Of a stretch of DNA of 38,432 nucleotides, positions 15,598-23,957 are shown piece by piece. Location: positions 1-38,432 of the forward strand of contig DATHTK010000041.1 of assembly GCA_035463295.1 (NCBI GenBank), read 5' to 3'. Under the pieces are notes generated by a model, which saw nothing but the letters and a program-made list of their open reading frames with translations, was not told the DNA's origin and ran no database searches. This DNA comes from DATHTK01 sp035463295. Its GTDB lineage: Bacteria; Actinomycetota; Rubrobacteria; Rubrobacterales; Rubrobacteraceae. The translations under genes were made by a program, and so were the position numbers. The stretch's first letter is position 1; each line of letters begins with the position of its first letter.

Positions 15598-15879
15598 ATG
15601 GCGGAGACGGATCTCGCTCGGCAGCTCGAGGGGCTCTTCCGCGAGGCGGGCGAGGCTCACCACCGGGCGTACATCGCGACGGACGGCGCCGATCCCGAGT
15701 GGCCCCTGTGGTACGCGGACTACTTGCGGGAGCGGCTCGCCCCACTGTTGGACGCCAGCTTCACTCGCAGCGAGCTCGTCTATCTGCTCATAAGGGTCTC
15801 CAGCAAGCAGCCGCTCGACGCTCCCGGCGCCAACTGGGCCAGGTACTACGCGAAGTTCTTTATCGGCCTCTACGCGTAG
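15598..15879 (+). CDS. Conserved-looking small hypothetical protein (93 residues)
   Basis: The family is not recognised. The protein is acidic and helical-looking, with DLARQLEGLFREAGEAHHRAYIAT, then DPEWPLWYADYLRERLAPLL, and it ends NWARYYAKFFIGLYA. Its aromatic residues (W, Y, F) are dense for such a short chain. It has no signal peptide or membrane segment. ATG 15598 has GAGGAGG at a proper distance and a 17-bp-spaced promoter upstream, so it is very likely a real monocistronic gene. A 26-bp palindrome follows the stop. Confidence 0.75.
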   Translation: MAETDLARQLEGLFREAGEAHHRAYIATDGADPEWPLWYADYLRERLAPLLDASFTRSELVYLLIRVSSKQPLDAPGANWARYYAKFFIGLYA

Positions 15880-15907
15880 GGAGACCGCAAGTAGAGATAG
15901 CGCCGTA

Positions 15908-15933
15908 ACGACGGGGTCCGCGGACCCCGTCGT
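15908..15933. promoter_or_regulatory. 26-bp perfect palindrome between two genes
   Basis: The left arm is ACGACGGGGTCCG (15908-15920) and the right arm is its exact reverse complement (15921-15933), with no spacer. Its right end overlaps the -10-like TACAAT (15933-15938) of the next gene. It may be a repressor operator or, as RNA, a terminator of the 93-residue gene. No T-run follows, which favours an operator. Confidence 0.55.
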
Positions 15934-15938
15934 ACAAT
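15933..15938 (+). promoter_or_regulatory. Candidate -10 element for a leaderless lipoprotein mRNA
   Basis: TACAAT ends nine bases before ATG 15948, so transcription would begin at or within a few bases of the start codon. No good -35 is visible: that position is filled by the palindrome. Leaderless transcripts with this spacing are common in actinobacteria. Confidence 0.45.
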
Positions 15939-15947
15939 AATCGGGAG

Positions 15948-16625
15948 ATGCAGTACCCCCCACCCTCCCCGCTCAGGACGACGATGCTCGCCGCGCTGCT
16001 CCTTGGTGGCGCGTTGTTGTTCATCGCCTGCGAACCCCTGGACTCGGCGTGTCCCCCCGGAGTCGGTCGCGGTCTCTGGGAGGCACTCCCTCTTGGAGGG
16101 GAAGAGAGCGCGGGCGGTCCCGAAGGGGGGCTTCTTGAGAACCCGAACTTCGGGGCGACGCCCGAGGCGGCCGGAGACCTGAGAGAAGGGGTCGCGGACC
16201 GGCGGCTCGTGGCCGCCCTCTCCGCCGTCGCCGAGGAGCGCCGGATCTGCGTCGACGCCATAAAGGAAGGCCACTACTTCTTGCCGGGCGTCCCCGACGG
16301 ACCGCGCATCCCCGAGGGCTACGGCGAGGCCGGCGGCCTGCCGAACACCCACTACTTCGGCAGGGCCGCCGACATCCGCTGGGTAGAGGGCGAACCAGTG
16401 CGGGGCAACGGCGGGGACGAGACCGTCCTCGACGTGGGCAGGATCCTTCGGGACATGCCCCCGGGAAGGCGCCCCGACCAGATAATCGGACCGGAGGACT
16501 GGAGCGAGGTGCTGGGCTACCCTCGCGAGGAGGGTTGGATCCTCGAACCCGACCAGCTGGAGCTCCACGAGGACCACATCCACATTGGCTACATGGACGA
16601 AAGGGGGACCCGCAACGCGCGGTGA
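15948..16625 (+). CDS. Probable lipoprotein with M15-type (D-Ala-D-Ala carboxypeptidase-like) zinc motif
   Basis: 225 residues. The N-terminus is a signal sequence with lipobox LFIAC (Cys 28). THYFGRAADI (134-143) fits the SxHxxGxAxD zinc motif of M15 peptidases (H135, D142), and HEDHIHIGY (207-215) fits the ExHxH-like second motif. M15 enzymes trim peptidoglycan stem peptides, consistent with a lipid-anchored extracellular protein. The spacing between the motifs (about 70 residues) is plausible. Overall likeness outside the motifs is low, so a non-peptidase relative is possible. No ribosome site is needed if the mRNA is leaderless; GGGAG lies immediately upstream. Confidence 0.65.
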   Translation: MQYPPPSPLRTTMLAALLLGGALLFIACEPLDSACPPGVGRGLWEALPLGGEESAGGPEGGLLENPNFGATPEAAGDLREGVADRRLVAALSAVAEERRICVDAIKEGHYFLPGVPDGPRIPEGYGEAGGLPNTHYFGRAADIRWVEGEPVRGNGGDETVLDVGRILRDMPPGRRPDQIIGPEDWSEVLGYPREEGWILEPDQLELHEDHIHIGYMDERGTRNAR

Positions 16626-16693
16626 GAAGCAGCGCTTGCCCGGCCGCGGGAGGACGTGTTTGGCTGATCGGGCCGCTGCGCGGTGGACCTTTG

Positions 16694-17362
16694 TCAACCT
16701 TTCTCGCGCCGCCTCTCTCTCAGGCGGCGCTGGATCACGAACGTCAGGAGCGCGAGGGCGACGAGGGCGACGACGCTGTAGCCGACGGACTTCGCGACAA
16801 CGAGTAGCTGGCTCCAGTACGCGCCGAAGGTGTAGCCGACGAGGGAGTAGGCTATCGTCCACACCGTTACGGCCAGGACGTTGTAGGGGAGGAACCGGTA
16901 GTACTTCATCCTGGTAACACCCGCGAACAGGGGCGTCATGCTGCGGAGGCCCGGGCCGAAGCGTCCCACGAAGACCGTCTTGCCGCCGTGCGTATCGAAG
17001 TAGCGCTCCACCTTCTCCAGGCTCTTCTCGTGAATGAGGAAGTGCAGGAAGCGCATCTTGAGGATGCGGCTGACCAGCGGCCGCCCCCCCGTGCGGCCGA
17101 TCCAGTAGACGGCGTTGTCCGAGACGAGGGCTCCCAGAAAGCCGCAGAGCATCACGAGCGGGAGCGCGGCCTTGCCCAGGTGCGCAAACCAGCCGCCGGC
17201 GAAGAGGACTATATCCCCCGAGGCGGGCAGGCCGAAGTTGTCGAGCGCCGCTCCGAAGAAGATCACGAGGTAGCCGTGCGCGAGGAGAAGGTTCGTCACG
17301 AACCGCAGTAGCCCCTGCGGAGATTCGGGGATGGCTGCGAGGAAGTCCGCGACGTATTGCAT
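16694..17362 (-). CDS. DedA family membrane protein
   Basis: 222 residues with several membrane segments. DedA proteins are implicated in membrane homeostasis and polyprenyl-phosphate or phospholipid flipping. The family features are visible: ALDNFGLPASGDIVLFAGGWFA (with conserved Pro, Gly and Asp), LCGFLGALVSDNAVYWIGRTGGRP, and the FVGRFGPGLRSMTPLFAGVTRM loop with its conserved Arg residues. A basic C-terminus RRLRERRREKG is cytosolic. ATG 17362 follows a TATA-like -10 (minus strand, about 17373-17379) by only some 11 bases, so the mRNA may be almost leaderless. The gene is divergent from the cobalamin operon. Confidence 0.9.
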   Translation of the reverse strand: MQYVADFLAAIPESPQGLLRFVTNLLLAHGYLVIFFGAALDNFGLPASGDIVLFAGGWFAHLGKAALPLVMLCGFLGALVSDNAVYWIGRTGGRPLVSRILKMRFLHFLIHEKSLEKVERYFDTHGGKTVFVGRFGPGLRSMTPLFAGVTRMKYYRFLPYNVLAVTVWTIAYSLVGYTFGAYWSQLLVVAKSVGYSVVALVALALLTFVIQRRLRERRREKG

Positions 17363-17391
17363 GGCCCGGGTCTTTATATCACGCGCGCCGG

Positions 17392-17420
17392 TTGACGCGC
17401 CCGGGCGGCGCGGCTATGCT
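17392..17420 (+). promoter_or_regulatory. Predicted promoter of the cobalamin operon
   Basis: TTGACG (17392-17397) and TATGCT (17415-17420) have a 17-base spacer. Transcription would begin near 17427, just before the riboswitch. It is the best-matching sigma-70-type promoter in the window. Confidence 0.7.
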
Positions 17421-17426
17421 GCGCGA

Positions 17427-17590
17427 TCAGAAGCAGGTGGGCGAGAGGGAACCAGGAAGCCGGTGCGAGTCCGGCGCGGTCCCGCCACTGTCACCGGGGA
17501 GCGTACCCCGATCGAGCCACCGCGCCGAGCGCGGGAAGGCCGGGGCGTAGAGCGGCGTAGATCCGGGAGCCAGGAGACTGGTCTTTCGCC
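17427..17590 (+). promoter_or_regulatory. Cobalamin riboswitch (B12 element)
   Basis: The conserved core reads GGGAACCAGGAAGCCGGTGC (17447-17466), then GAGTCCGGCGCGGTCCCGCC and ACTGT, the hallmark of adenosylcobalamin riboswitches. The B12 box GAGCCAGGAGACTGG is at about 17567-17581. Such RNAs bind coenzyme B12 and repress the genes downstream. After it, a hairpin CGGGG/CCCCG (17606-17621) sits directly against the cbtB ribosome site GAGGAGGAGG, with no T-run, so control is more likely translational than by termination. The exact expression platform was not resolved. Confidence 0.95.
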
Positions 17591-17635
17591 CTTGTCGAAC
17601 CCGACCGGGGCGAGGACCCCGAGGAGGAGGTCTTG

Positions 17636-17824
17636 ATGGACAGGATCGCGGGCAAGGCGCCCATCCCTATCTCTCTGGCGCTGGTCTTCTTTGTCCTCTT
17701 CGCCGTTCTCTTCGATAACGGGGCTCTACTCACGCCCGTCCTCGGCGAGGCTGCGGGTAGCGTGAACTACCTGCACGAGCTCTTCCACGACGGACGGCAC
17801 CTGCTCGGCACCCCCTGCCACTAG
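17636..17824 (+). CDS. cbtB: CbtB family cobalt transporter subunit
   Basis: 62 residues, the usual size. There is one membrane segment (IPISLALVFFVLFAVLF, about 10-26) and a His-rich C-terminus, YLHELFHDGRHLLGTPCH, which is likely to bind metal outside the membrane. CbtB with CbtA is a predicted cobalt uptake system found under B12 riboswitches, as here. ATG 17636 has GAGGAGGAGG six bases upstream; a TTG directly before it is less likely. cbtA follows after 13 bp. Confidence 0.88.
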   Translation: MDRIAGKAPIPISLALVFFVLFAVLFDNGALLTPVLGEAAGSVNYLHELFHDGRHLLGTPCH

Positions 17825-17837
17825 GCGCTCTGGTCCA

Positions 17838-18551
17838 ATGCCCTGGGCCTACCTCCGTAGGGGTCTGGCCGCCGGCCTGCTCGCCGGTGTGCTCGCCGGT
17901 CTCTTCGCCCTCTTTTTCGCCGAGCCGGTGCTGGACCGCGCGATCGAACGCGAAGAGGCCACGCACTCCGCGCGCGGCCACCACGGGGTGGAACCACCCT
18001 TCGACCGCGGCGAGCAGAAGGCGGGCATGATCCTGGCGACGGCGCTCTACGGGGCCTCCGTCGGAGCCCTCTTCGGCCTCCTCGCTGCCTTTCTCTGGCG
18101 CCGGCTACCGGCCCGGAGCGGGTGGAGGAGGGGCCTCGCTCTCGCGGGGGCGGTCTTCGCAGGGGCCGTTCTGCTACCGTATGCGAAGTACCCGCCGAAC
18201 CCGCCCGGCGTTGCGGCGGACCCGGCCACGCTCACCGAGCGTACCCTGACCTACCTCGTCCTGGTGGCCCTCTCGCTGCTCTCCATGCTCGCCGCCTGGC
18301 GCTTCGCCCGCGCCCTCGACGCGCTCTCCGCCGCGACCCGTGCCCTCGTGGCCGGAGGAACACTGCTCGTCCTGTGGACGTTCCTCTTTTTCGCGCTGCC
18401 GGACTTCGGCCGGGTGGTCGGCGATGCGCCCGAGCGGTTGATCTTCGACTTCAGAATCTCCTCGCTCGCGACCCAGGCGGTGCTGTGGGCGGGGATCGGG
18501 CTCTTCTTCGGGCTGCTGGTCGAGAGGGCCGGCCGGCGGGGGCTCTCTTGA
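17838..18551 (+). CDS. cbtA: CbtA family cobalt transporter subunit
   Basis: 237 residues with about five membrane segments: LAAGLLAGVLAGLFALFFAEP, ILATALYGASVGALFGLL, LALAGAVFAGAVLLPY, a stretch around LTYLVLVALSLLSMLAA, and the last around AVLWAGIGLFFGLL. The conserved loop with PYAKYPPNPPGV and the early HSARGHH may bind cobalt. It pairs with CbtB. The stop overlaps the TTG start of cobQ (TTGA). Confidence 0.88.
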   Translation: MPWAYLRRGLAAGLLAGVLAGLFALFFAEPVLDRAIEREEATHSARGHHGVEPPFDRGEQKAGMILATALYGASVGALFGLLAAFLWRRLPARSGWRRGLALAGAVFAGAVLLPYAKYPPNPPGVAADPATLTERTLTYLVLVALSLLSMLAAWRFARALDALSAATRALVAGGTLLVLWTFLFFALPDFGRVVGDAPERLIFDFRISSLATQAVLWAGIGLFFGLLVERAGRRGLS

Positions 18552-20212
18552 AGGGCGCACTCCTCGTCGCCGGGACCCACTCCGACGCCGGCAAGAGCGT
18601 CGTCGTCGCCGGCATCTGCCGCTGGCTGGCTCGCCAGGGCGTGCGCGTAGCACCCTTCAAGGCGCAGAACATGGCGCTCAACTCCTTCGTCACGCGGGAG
18701 GGCGCGGAGATCGGACGCGCCCAGGCCGCCCAGGCCGCCGCCGCCCGCACCGAACCGGAGGCCGCGATGAACCCCGTGCTGCTCAAGCCCACGGGCGAAC
18801 GGGAGACGCAGGTGATCGTGCGCGGCAGGCCCTGGACCACGGCGAGCGCCCGGAGCTACGGGTCGATGAAGAAGGATCTCCTCCCCACGGTCCTCGACTC
18901 CCTCGCGGACCTCCGGGAGCGCTTCGACGTCGTCGTCTGCGAGGGCGCCGGGAGCCCCGCGGAGATCAACTTGCGCGCGTACGACCTCGCGAACATGGGC
19001 CTCGCCCGCGCAGCGAACCTCCCCGTGCTGCTCGTGGGGGACATAGACCGGGGCGGCCTGTTCGCGAGCCTCTACGGGACGCTGGCCCTCCTCTCACCCC
19101 GGGACCAGGCGCTCGTCGGGGGCTTTCTCGTCAACAAGTTCCGGGGCGACCCGGCAGTTCTCGCCCCGGGCCTCGATGCTTTGAGCGCTCTTACGGGCCG
19201 GCCGTTTCTCGGGACGCTCCCCTACGCGCGCGGGCTCGAGCTCGACGCAGAAGACTCGCTAGCCCTCGACAGGCCCCGTGAGACGGTGCCGCCGCTCGGG
19301 CGGGACGTTCTGCGGGTCGCGGTCGCGAGGGTGCCCAGGATCTCCAACTTCACCGACTTCGACGCCCTCGCCCACGAGCCCGGCGTCTCCGTCTCGTTCA
19401 CCGCCTCGGCCGCCGAGGTTCTCGACGCCGATCTCGCTATTCTCCCCGGCACGAAGGCGACCGTCGCCGACCTCGCCTGGCTGCGCTCCTGGGGGCTGGA
19501 CATCGCCTATACAGAGCGCGCGCGGCGCGGTCTCCCCACCCTGGGCATCTGCGGCGGCTACCAGATGCTCGGTGCTCGCATCGTAGACGGGGTGGAGAGC
19601 CGCGAACGGGAGATCGAGGGCCTCGGCCTCGTGCCCGTCGAGACCTTCTTCGAGAATGACAAGCTCCTCGGACGCCCCTCCGGTTGCGCGCCCGCCTTCG
19701 GCGATGCGCGGGTCTCGGGGTACGAGATCCGGCACGGCAGGGTCCGCCGCACCGGCGGGGAACCGGTGTTCGTGAGCGGTGGCCTCGATGAGGGGTGCCA
19801 CCTCGGCGCTACGTGGGGCACCTCCTGGCACGGGGTGATGGAGTCCGACGCGTTCCGCCGGGCATTCTTGAGCCGGATCGCCGGGGAGCGCGGCCTGGAC
19901 TGGAGGCCGGGCCAGGTCTCGTTCGCGGCCGCGCGCGAGGCGAGGCTGGATCTGCTCGGGGATATGGTGGCCGAGAACGTCGACCGGGAAGCCCTGTGCG
20001 GGCTCGTGACCGCCGGTGCTCCCGACGGATTGCCGATCGTCGGCGGTCGGCTGTCAGCCGTCAGCGATCGGCAGGTGACCTCCGCCCAGAGAAACGGCCG
20101 TAGCGTGGAAGCCGCAGGTTCGAACGGAGAACCTGATGGCAAGAGCCTCCGGCGCGAACTTGCGAACGTAGACGGCAAACCGCTGGCTGGAGACCTGAGT
20201 ACTGATGGCTGA
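18548..20212 (+). CDS. cobQ: Cobyric acid synthase (adenosylcobyrinic a,c-diamide amidotransferase)
   Basis: 554 residues. It amidates the b, d, e and g carboxylates of adenosylcobyrinic a,c-diamide with glutamine and ATP. The N-terminal ATPase starts LLVAGTHSDAGKS (5-17), followed by PFKAQNMALNSFVT. The class I amidotransferase has Cys335 in LGICGGYQML and His428 in SWHGVMES. The family fold ends near RLDLLGDMVAENVD (about residue 480). The remaining 50-70 residues are unlike the family, and their DNA begins with a nested palindrome (20031-20073), so the tail looks like read-through of inserted repeat DNA. TTG 18548 overlaps cbtA by 4 bp; the end overlaps cobN by 8 bp. Confidence 0.95.
   Translation: MKGALLVAGTHSDAGKSVVVAGICRWLARQGVRVAPFKAQNMALNSFVTREGAEIGRAQAAQAAAARTEPEAAMNPVLLKPTGERETQVIVRGRPWTTASARSYGSMKKDLLPTVLDSLADLRERFDVVVCEGAGSPAEINLRAYDLANMGLARAANLPVLLVGDIDRGGLFASLYGTLALLSPRDQALVGGFLVNKFRGDPAVLAPGLDALSALTGRPFLGTLPYARGLELDAEDSLALDRPRETVPPLGRDVLRVAVARVPRISNFTDFDALAHEPGVSVSFTASAAEVLDADLAILPGTKATVADLAWLRSWGLDIAYTERARRGLPTLGICGGYQMLGARIVDGVESREREIEGLGLVPVETFFENDKLLGRPSGCAPAFGDARVSGYEIRHGRVRRTGGEPVFVSGGLDEGCHLGATWGTSWHGVMESDAFRRAFLSRIAGERGLDWRPGQVSFAAAREARLDLLGDMVAENVDREALCGLVTAGAPDGLPIVGGRLSAVSDRQVTSAQRNGRSVEAAGSNGEPDGKSLRRELANVDGKPLAGDLSTDG
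20031..20073. repeat. Nested palindromic element inside the 3' end of cobQ
   Basis: Outer arms TGCCGATCG (20031-20039) and CGATCGGCA (20065-20073) are perfectly complementary. Inside, CGGCTG (20048-20053) and CAGCCG (20055-20060) form a second stem with a one-base loop. It encodes the start of the odd CobQ tail. It could be a REP-like element or an attenuator between cobQ and cobN. Confidence 0.55.
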
Positions 20213-23200
20213 CCAGCAAAGAGCAGCGAGGCTGCTTTTCATCACCACCGCCGACACCGAGATCCTGGCCGCGGCGAAAGCCATGGAGTTGTTGCCGGAA
20301 GGCTTCCCGGAGGTCCGCTGCGCGAACCCGGCCAGGCTCGAAGGGGGAGGCTCATCCCTCGACGATCTGCTTGACGGAACCGGGGTCGTCATGGTCCGGC
20401 TGCTCGGCGGGCGGCGGGCGTGGCCGGAGGGTTTCGAGGCGCTCCGGCGCCGGTGCGCGGAGAGAGGGACGCCGCTTCTGGCCTTCGGTGGGGAGGCGGA
20501 GCCCGACGCCGAGCTGACCGCCCTCTCGACCACTCCCTCCGGCGTCGTCGCCGAGGCGTTCGAGTACCTGAGACACGGCGGGGTCGCCAACACCGCGAAC
20601 CTCCTCCGCTTCGTTGCGGACACCCTCCTCTTCGAGGGTTATGGCTTCGAGCCCGCCAGGGAGCTGCCGGAGCTCGGCGTCTACCACCCACGTCTCCCGG
20701 AGGGCTCTTCGCTCGAAGATCTTCTCGCCTTGCACAGCGCCGACCGTCCCACTGTCGGAGTGGTCTTCTACCGGGCGCACTGGATGGGCGGCAACACCGC
20801 CTTCGTCGACGAGATCGTGGGGGCTCTTGAAGGGGCCGGCGCGAACGCGCTGCCCATCTTCTGCTACTCGCTCCGGTCGGGGGCCGACGGCGGGGTGCCG
20901 GCGCTCGGGATGCTGCGAGGCCGCGTGGACGCCCTGGTGACCACGGTCCTCGCCGGCGGGGGCTCGAACGCCGCCGACGCGCACAGGGACGGCGCGCCGG
21001 AGGGATGGCTCGAGTGGGAGGTCCCTGCGCTCGATGAGCTCGGGGTGCCGGTCGTCCAGGGTATCTGCACCACGGGGACGCGCGAGGCCTGGCTCTCTTC
21101 CGAGGCCGGCCTCTCGCCGCTCGACGTCGCCTGGCAGGTCGCCATCCCCGAGTTCGACGGCCGCATAATCTCCGTTCCCTTCTCCTTCAAGGAGCGCCTC
21201 GACGCCGACTCGCCGGTCGGTGCGCCGCTCACGCTCTACAGGGCCGACCCCGAGCGTACCGTGCGCCTCGCCGGTTTCGCGGCCCGCTTCGCGCACCTCG
21301 GACGCACCCCCAACGCACAGAAGAGGGTAACCATACTCCTCTCCAACTACCCGACAAAGCACTCGCGGGTCGGCAACGCCGTCGGGCTCGACACCCCGGC
21401 GAGCGCGGTGCGGCTGCTCGAGGAGCTGGCGGAGGCGGGCTACAAGGTGGACGGGGCTCCCGACGAGGGGGACGACCTGATCCACGCTCTCATCGCCGCC
21501 GGCGGCCACGACCTCGAGTTCCTGACCGAAGAGCAGCTGCGGGGAGCCGCGGGAAGGCTAGACGCCGGACGTTACGCCGAATGGTTCGCCCGGTTGCCGG
21601 AGGACCTGCGCGACGGCGTCGTGGAGACGTGGGGGCAGCCGCCGGGCGAGCTCTACGTGGACGATGGCGGGCTCGTCGTCGCCGGCCTCTCCTTCGGGAA
21701 CGTCTTCGTCGGCATCCAGCCCCCGCGGGGCTTCGGGGAGAACCCGATCGCCATCTACCACGACCCGGACCTCCCGCCCACCCACCACTACCTCGCCGCC
21801 TACTGGTGGGTCATCGAGGAGTTCGGCGCGGATGCCGTGGTCCACCTCGGCAAGCACGGAACCCTCGAGTGGCTCCCGGGGAAGTCCCTCGGGCTCTCCG
21901 CTTCTTGCGCGCCGGACGCCGCCCTGCGCGACGTGCCGCTCTTCTACCCGTTCGTCGTCAACGATCCCGGGGAGGGCACGCAGGCCAAGCGGCGGGCTCA
22001 CGCGTGCGTCGTGGACCACCTGATCCCGCCGATGACCCGCGCCGAGACCTACGACGACCTGGCCCGCCTCGAGCAGCTCCTGGATGAGTACTACCAGGTC
22101 GAGACTCTCGACCCCTCGAAGCTGCCCGCGATCGAGGACCGCATCTGGGAGACCCTGCGCGACGCCGAGCTGCACCGCGACCTCGGGGTCGAGGAGCAGC
22201 CCGAGGAGTTCGGGGACTTCCTGAACCACGTGGACGGCTACCTCTGCGAGATCAAAGACCTCCCGATAAGGGGTGGACTGCACATTCTAGGCGCCCCGCC
22301 CGAGGGCGAACCCCTGCGCCATCTCCTCGCCGCCATCCTGCGCCTCGGAGCCGGAGATGTCCCCGGCCTCCGCCGCGCCGTCGGCGCTGCCTTCGCTCTC
22401 GACGAACGTTTCCTCTCCGAGAACGGCGGCGCGCGGGTCGATGCGCCGGGGTCCTTGATCTCACGCTTCCCCGGACCCTCCGCGACGGCCTCGGACCTCC
22501 TCGACCGGCTGGAGGAGGCGTCGCAAGCCCTCCTTCTCGCGATGGAGGAGCGCGGTTGGCGGCCCGGCGCCGCCGAGGCCGTCTGCGAGGATGCTCTGGG
22601 CGTCGCGGACAGGGACGTCGCCGCCTCGCTCCGGTTCGCCGCGGAGGAGGTGGTGCCCCGCCTCGCGCGGACGCCGGAGGAGATAGGCAACCTGCTCGGC
22701 GGCCTCTCCGGGGGCTACGTGCCGGCGGGACCCTCGGGCTCCCCGACGCGCGGTCTCGTCAACGTGCTGCCCACGGGCCGCAACTTCTACTCGGTCGACC
22801 CGAAGGCGCTGCCGTCCCAGCTCTCGTGGGAGGTCGGGCGGGGTCTCGCGGACGACCTCCTGCGGCGCTATACCGAGGAAGAAGGCCGGTATCCCGAGAC
22901 CGTCGGCATCGTCGTCTGGGGCACGGCGGTGATGAGGACGCAGGGCGACGATGTCGCGGAGATCTTGGCGCTGCTGGGCGTCAGGCCCCTCTGGAACGAG
23001 GAGTCGCGGCGAGTCACGGGGATCGAGGTACTCTCGCTCGAGGAACTGGGACGGCCCCGCATAGACGTGACCGTCAGGATCAGCGGCTTCTTCAGGGACG
23101 CTTTCCCGAACCTGATCTCCCTACTTGATGATGCCGTCCGCGCCGTCGCCGACCTCGACGAGCCCCTCGATATGAACTTCGTGAAGAAGCACGCCGCGGA

Positions 23201-23957
23201 AGAGAGAGACTCCGGCGCCGACGAGAGGCGCTCCACCACGCGCATCTTCGGCTCGAAGCCGGGGGCCTACGGGGCCGGGCTCTTGCCCCTTATCGACGCC
23301 CGCAACTGGCGTGACGACGATGACCTCGCCGAGGTCTACGCGGTCTGGGGCGGCTACGCCTACGGCAGGGGCTTGAGCGGCGTCGAGGCGCGCGAGGCGC
23401 TCGCATCCAACCTCAGGCGCACCGAGGTCGCCGTAAAGAACATAGACAACCGCGAGCACGACCTCTTCGACTCCGACGACTATTTCCAGTACCACGGGGG
23501 CATGATCGCAGCGGTCCGCGCCCTCACCGGGCGCAACCCGAAAGGATATATCGGGGACTCCGCCGACCCGTCTCGGGTGAAGACCCGCGACCTCTCCGAA
23601 GAGGCTCGGCGCGTCTTCCGCTCGCGCGTGGCGAACCCGAAGTGGATAGAGGCGATGCGGCGCCACGGCTACAAGGGCGCCTTCGAGCTCTCGGCCACCG
23701 TCGACTACCTCTTCGGCTACGACGCCACGGCGAACGTTGTCGAGGACTGGATGTACCGCGACGTGGCGAGAAAATACGTGCTGGATGAAACGGTGCGCGA
23801 CTTTCTGCGCGAGTCGAACCCGTGGGCGTTGCGCGCGATCTCCGAGCGTCTCCTCGAGGCCGCCCAGCGCGGCCTCTGGTCCGACCCCGTGGACCTCGAT
23901 GCCCTTAAGTCCGCCTACCTGGAGAACGAGGGCATGCTGGAGGAGAGGAACGCGTGA
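20205..23957 (+). CDS. cobN: CobN-like cobaltochelatase large subunit
   Basis: 1250 residues, the typical length of the CobN/BchH/ChlH family. In the aerobic B12 route CobN holds hydrogenobyrinate a,c-diamide while CobST insert cobalt with ATP. Recognised stretches are VGVVFYRAHWMGGNTAFVDE, ILLSNYPTKHSRVGNAVGLD, the DPDLPPTHHYLAAYWW and LGKHGTLEWLPGKSLGLS region (family signature), NFYSVDPKALPS and IDVTVRISGFFRDAFPNL. There is no signal peptide. The product is cytosolic and needs an AAA+/VWA partner, which is encoded directly downstream with a 4-bp overlap. Because CbiX is also present, its real substrate may be another corrinoid step. Confidence 0.95.
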   Translation: MADQQRAARLLFITTADTEILAAAKAMELLPEGFPEVRCANPARLEGGGSSLDDLLDGTGVVMVRLLGGRRAWPEGFEALRRRCAERGTPLLAFGGEAEPDAELTALSTTPSGVVAEAFEYLRHGGVANTANLLRFVADTLLFEGYGFEPARELPELGVYHPRLPEGSSLEDLLALHSADRPTVGVVFYRAHWMGGNTAFVDEIVGALEGAGANALPIFCYSLRSGADGGVPALGMLRGRVDALVTTVLAGGGSNAADAHRDGAPEGWLEWEVPALDELGVPVVQGICTTGTREAWLSSEAGLSPLDVAWQVAIPEFDGRIISVPFSFKERLDADSPVGAPLTLYRADPERTVRLAGFAARFAHLGRTPNAQKRVTILLSNYPTKHSRVGNAVGLDTPASAVRLLEELAEAGYKVDGAPDEGDDLIHALIAAGGHDLEFLTEEQLRGAAGRLDAGRYAEWFARLPEDLRDGVVETWGQPPGELYVDDGGLVVAGLSFGNVFVGIQPPRGFGENPIAIYHDPDLPPTHHYLAAYWWVIEEFGADAVVHLGKHGTLEWLPGKSLGLSASCAPDAALRDVPLFYPFVVNDPGEGTQAKRRAHACVVDHLIPPMTRAETYDDLARLEQLLDEYYQVETLDPSKLPAIEDRIWETLRDAELHRDLGVEEQPEEFGDFLNHVDGYLCEIKDLPIRGGLHILGAPPEGEPLRHLLAAILRLGAGDVPGLRRAVGAAFALDERFLSENGGARVDAPGSLISRFPGPSATASDLLDRLEEASQALLLAMEERGWRPGAAEAVCEDALGVADRDVAASLRFAAEEVVPRLARTPEEIGNLLGGLSGGYVPAGPSGSPTRGLVNVLPTGRNFYSVDPKALPSQLSWEVGRGLADDLLRRYTEEEGRYPETVGIVVWGTAVMRTQGDDVAEILALLGVRPLWNEESRRVTGIEVLSLEELGRPRIDVTVRISGFFRDAFPNLISLLDDAVRAVADLDEPLDMNFVKKHAAEERDSGADERRSTTRIFGSKPGAYGAGLLPLIDARNWRDDDDLAEVYAVWGGYAYGRGLSGVEAREALASNLRRTEVAVKNIDNREHDLFDSDDYFQYHGGMIAAVRALTGRNPKGYIGDSADPSRVKTRDLSEEARRVFRSRVANPKWIEAMRRHGYKGAFELSATVDYLFGYDATANVVEDWMYRDVARKYVLDETVRDFLRESNPWALRAISERLLEAAQRGLWSDPVDLDALKSAYLENEGMLEERNA

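Noticed and set aside
18122..18547. Upstream extension of cobQ through cbtA
   Set aside because: It is cbtA read in another frame; the P-loop at the CobQ N-terminus starts only a few residues after TTG 18548.
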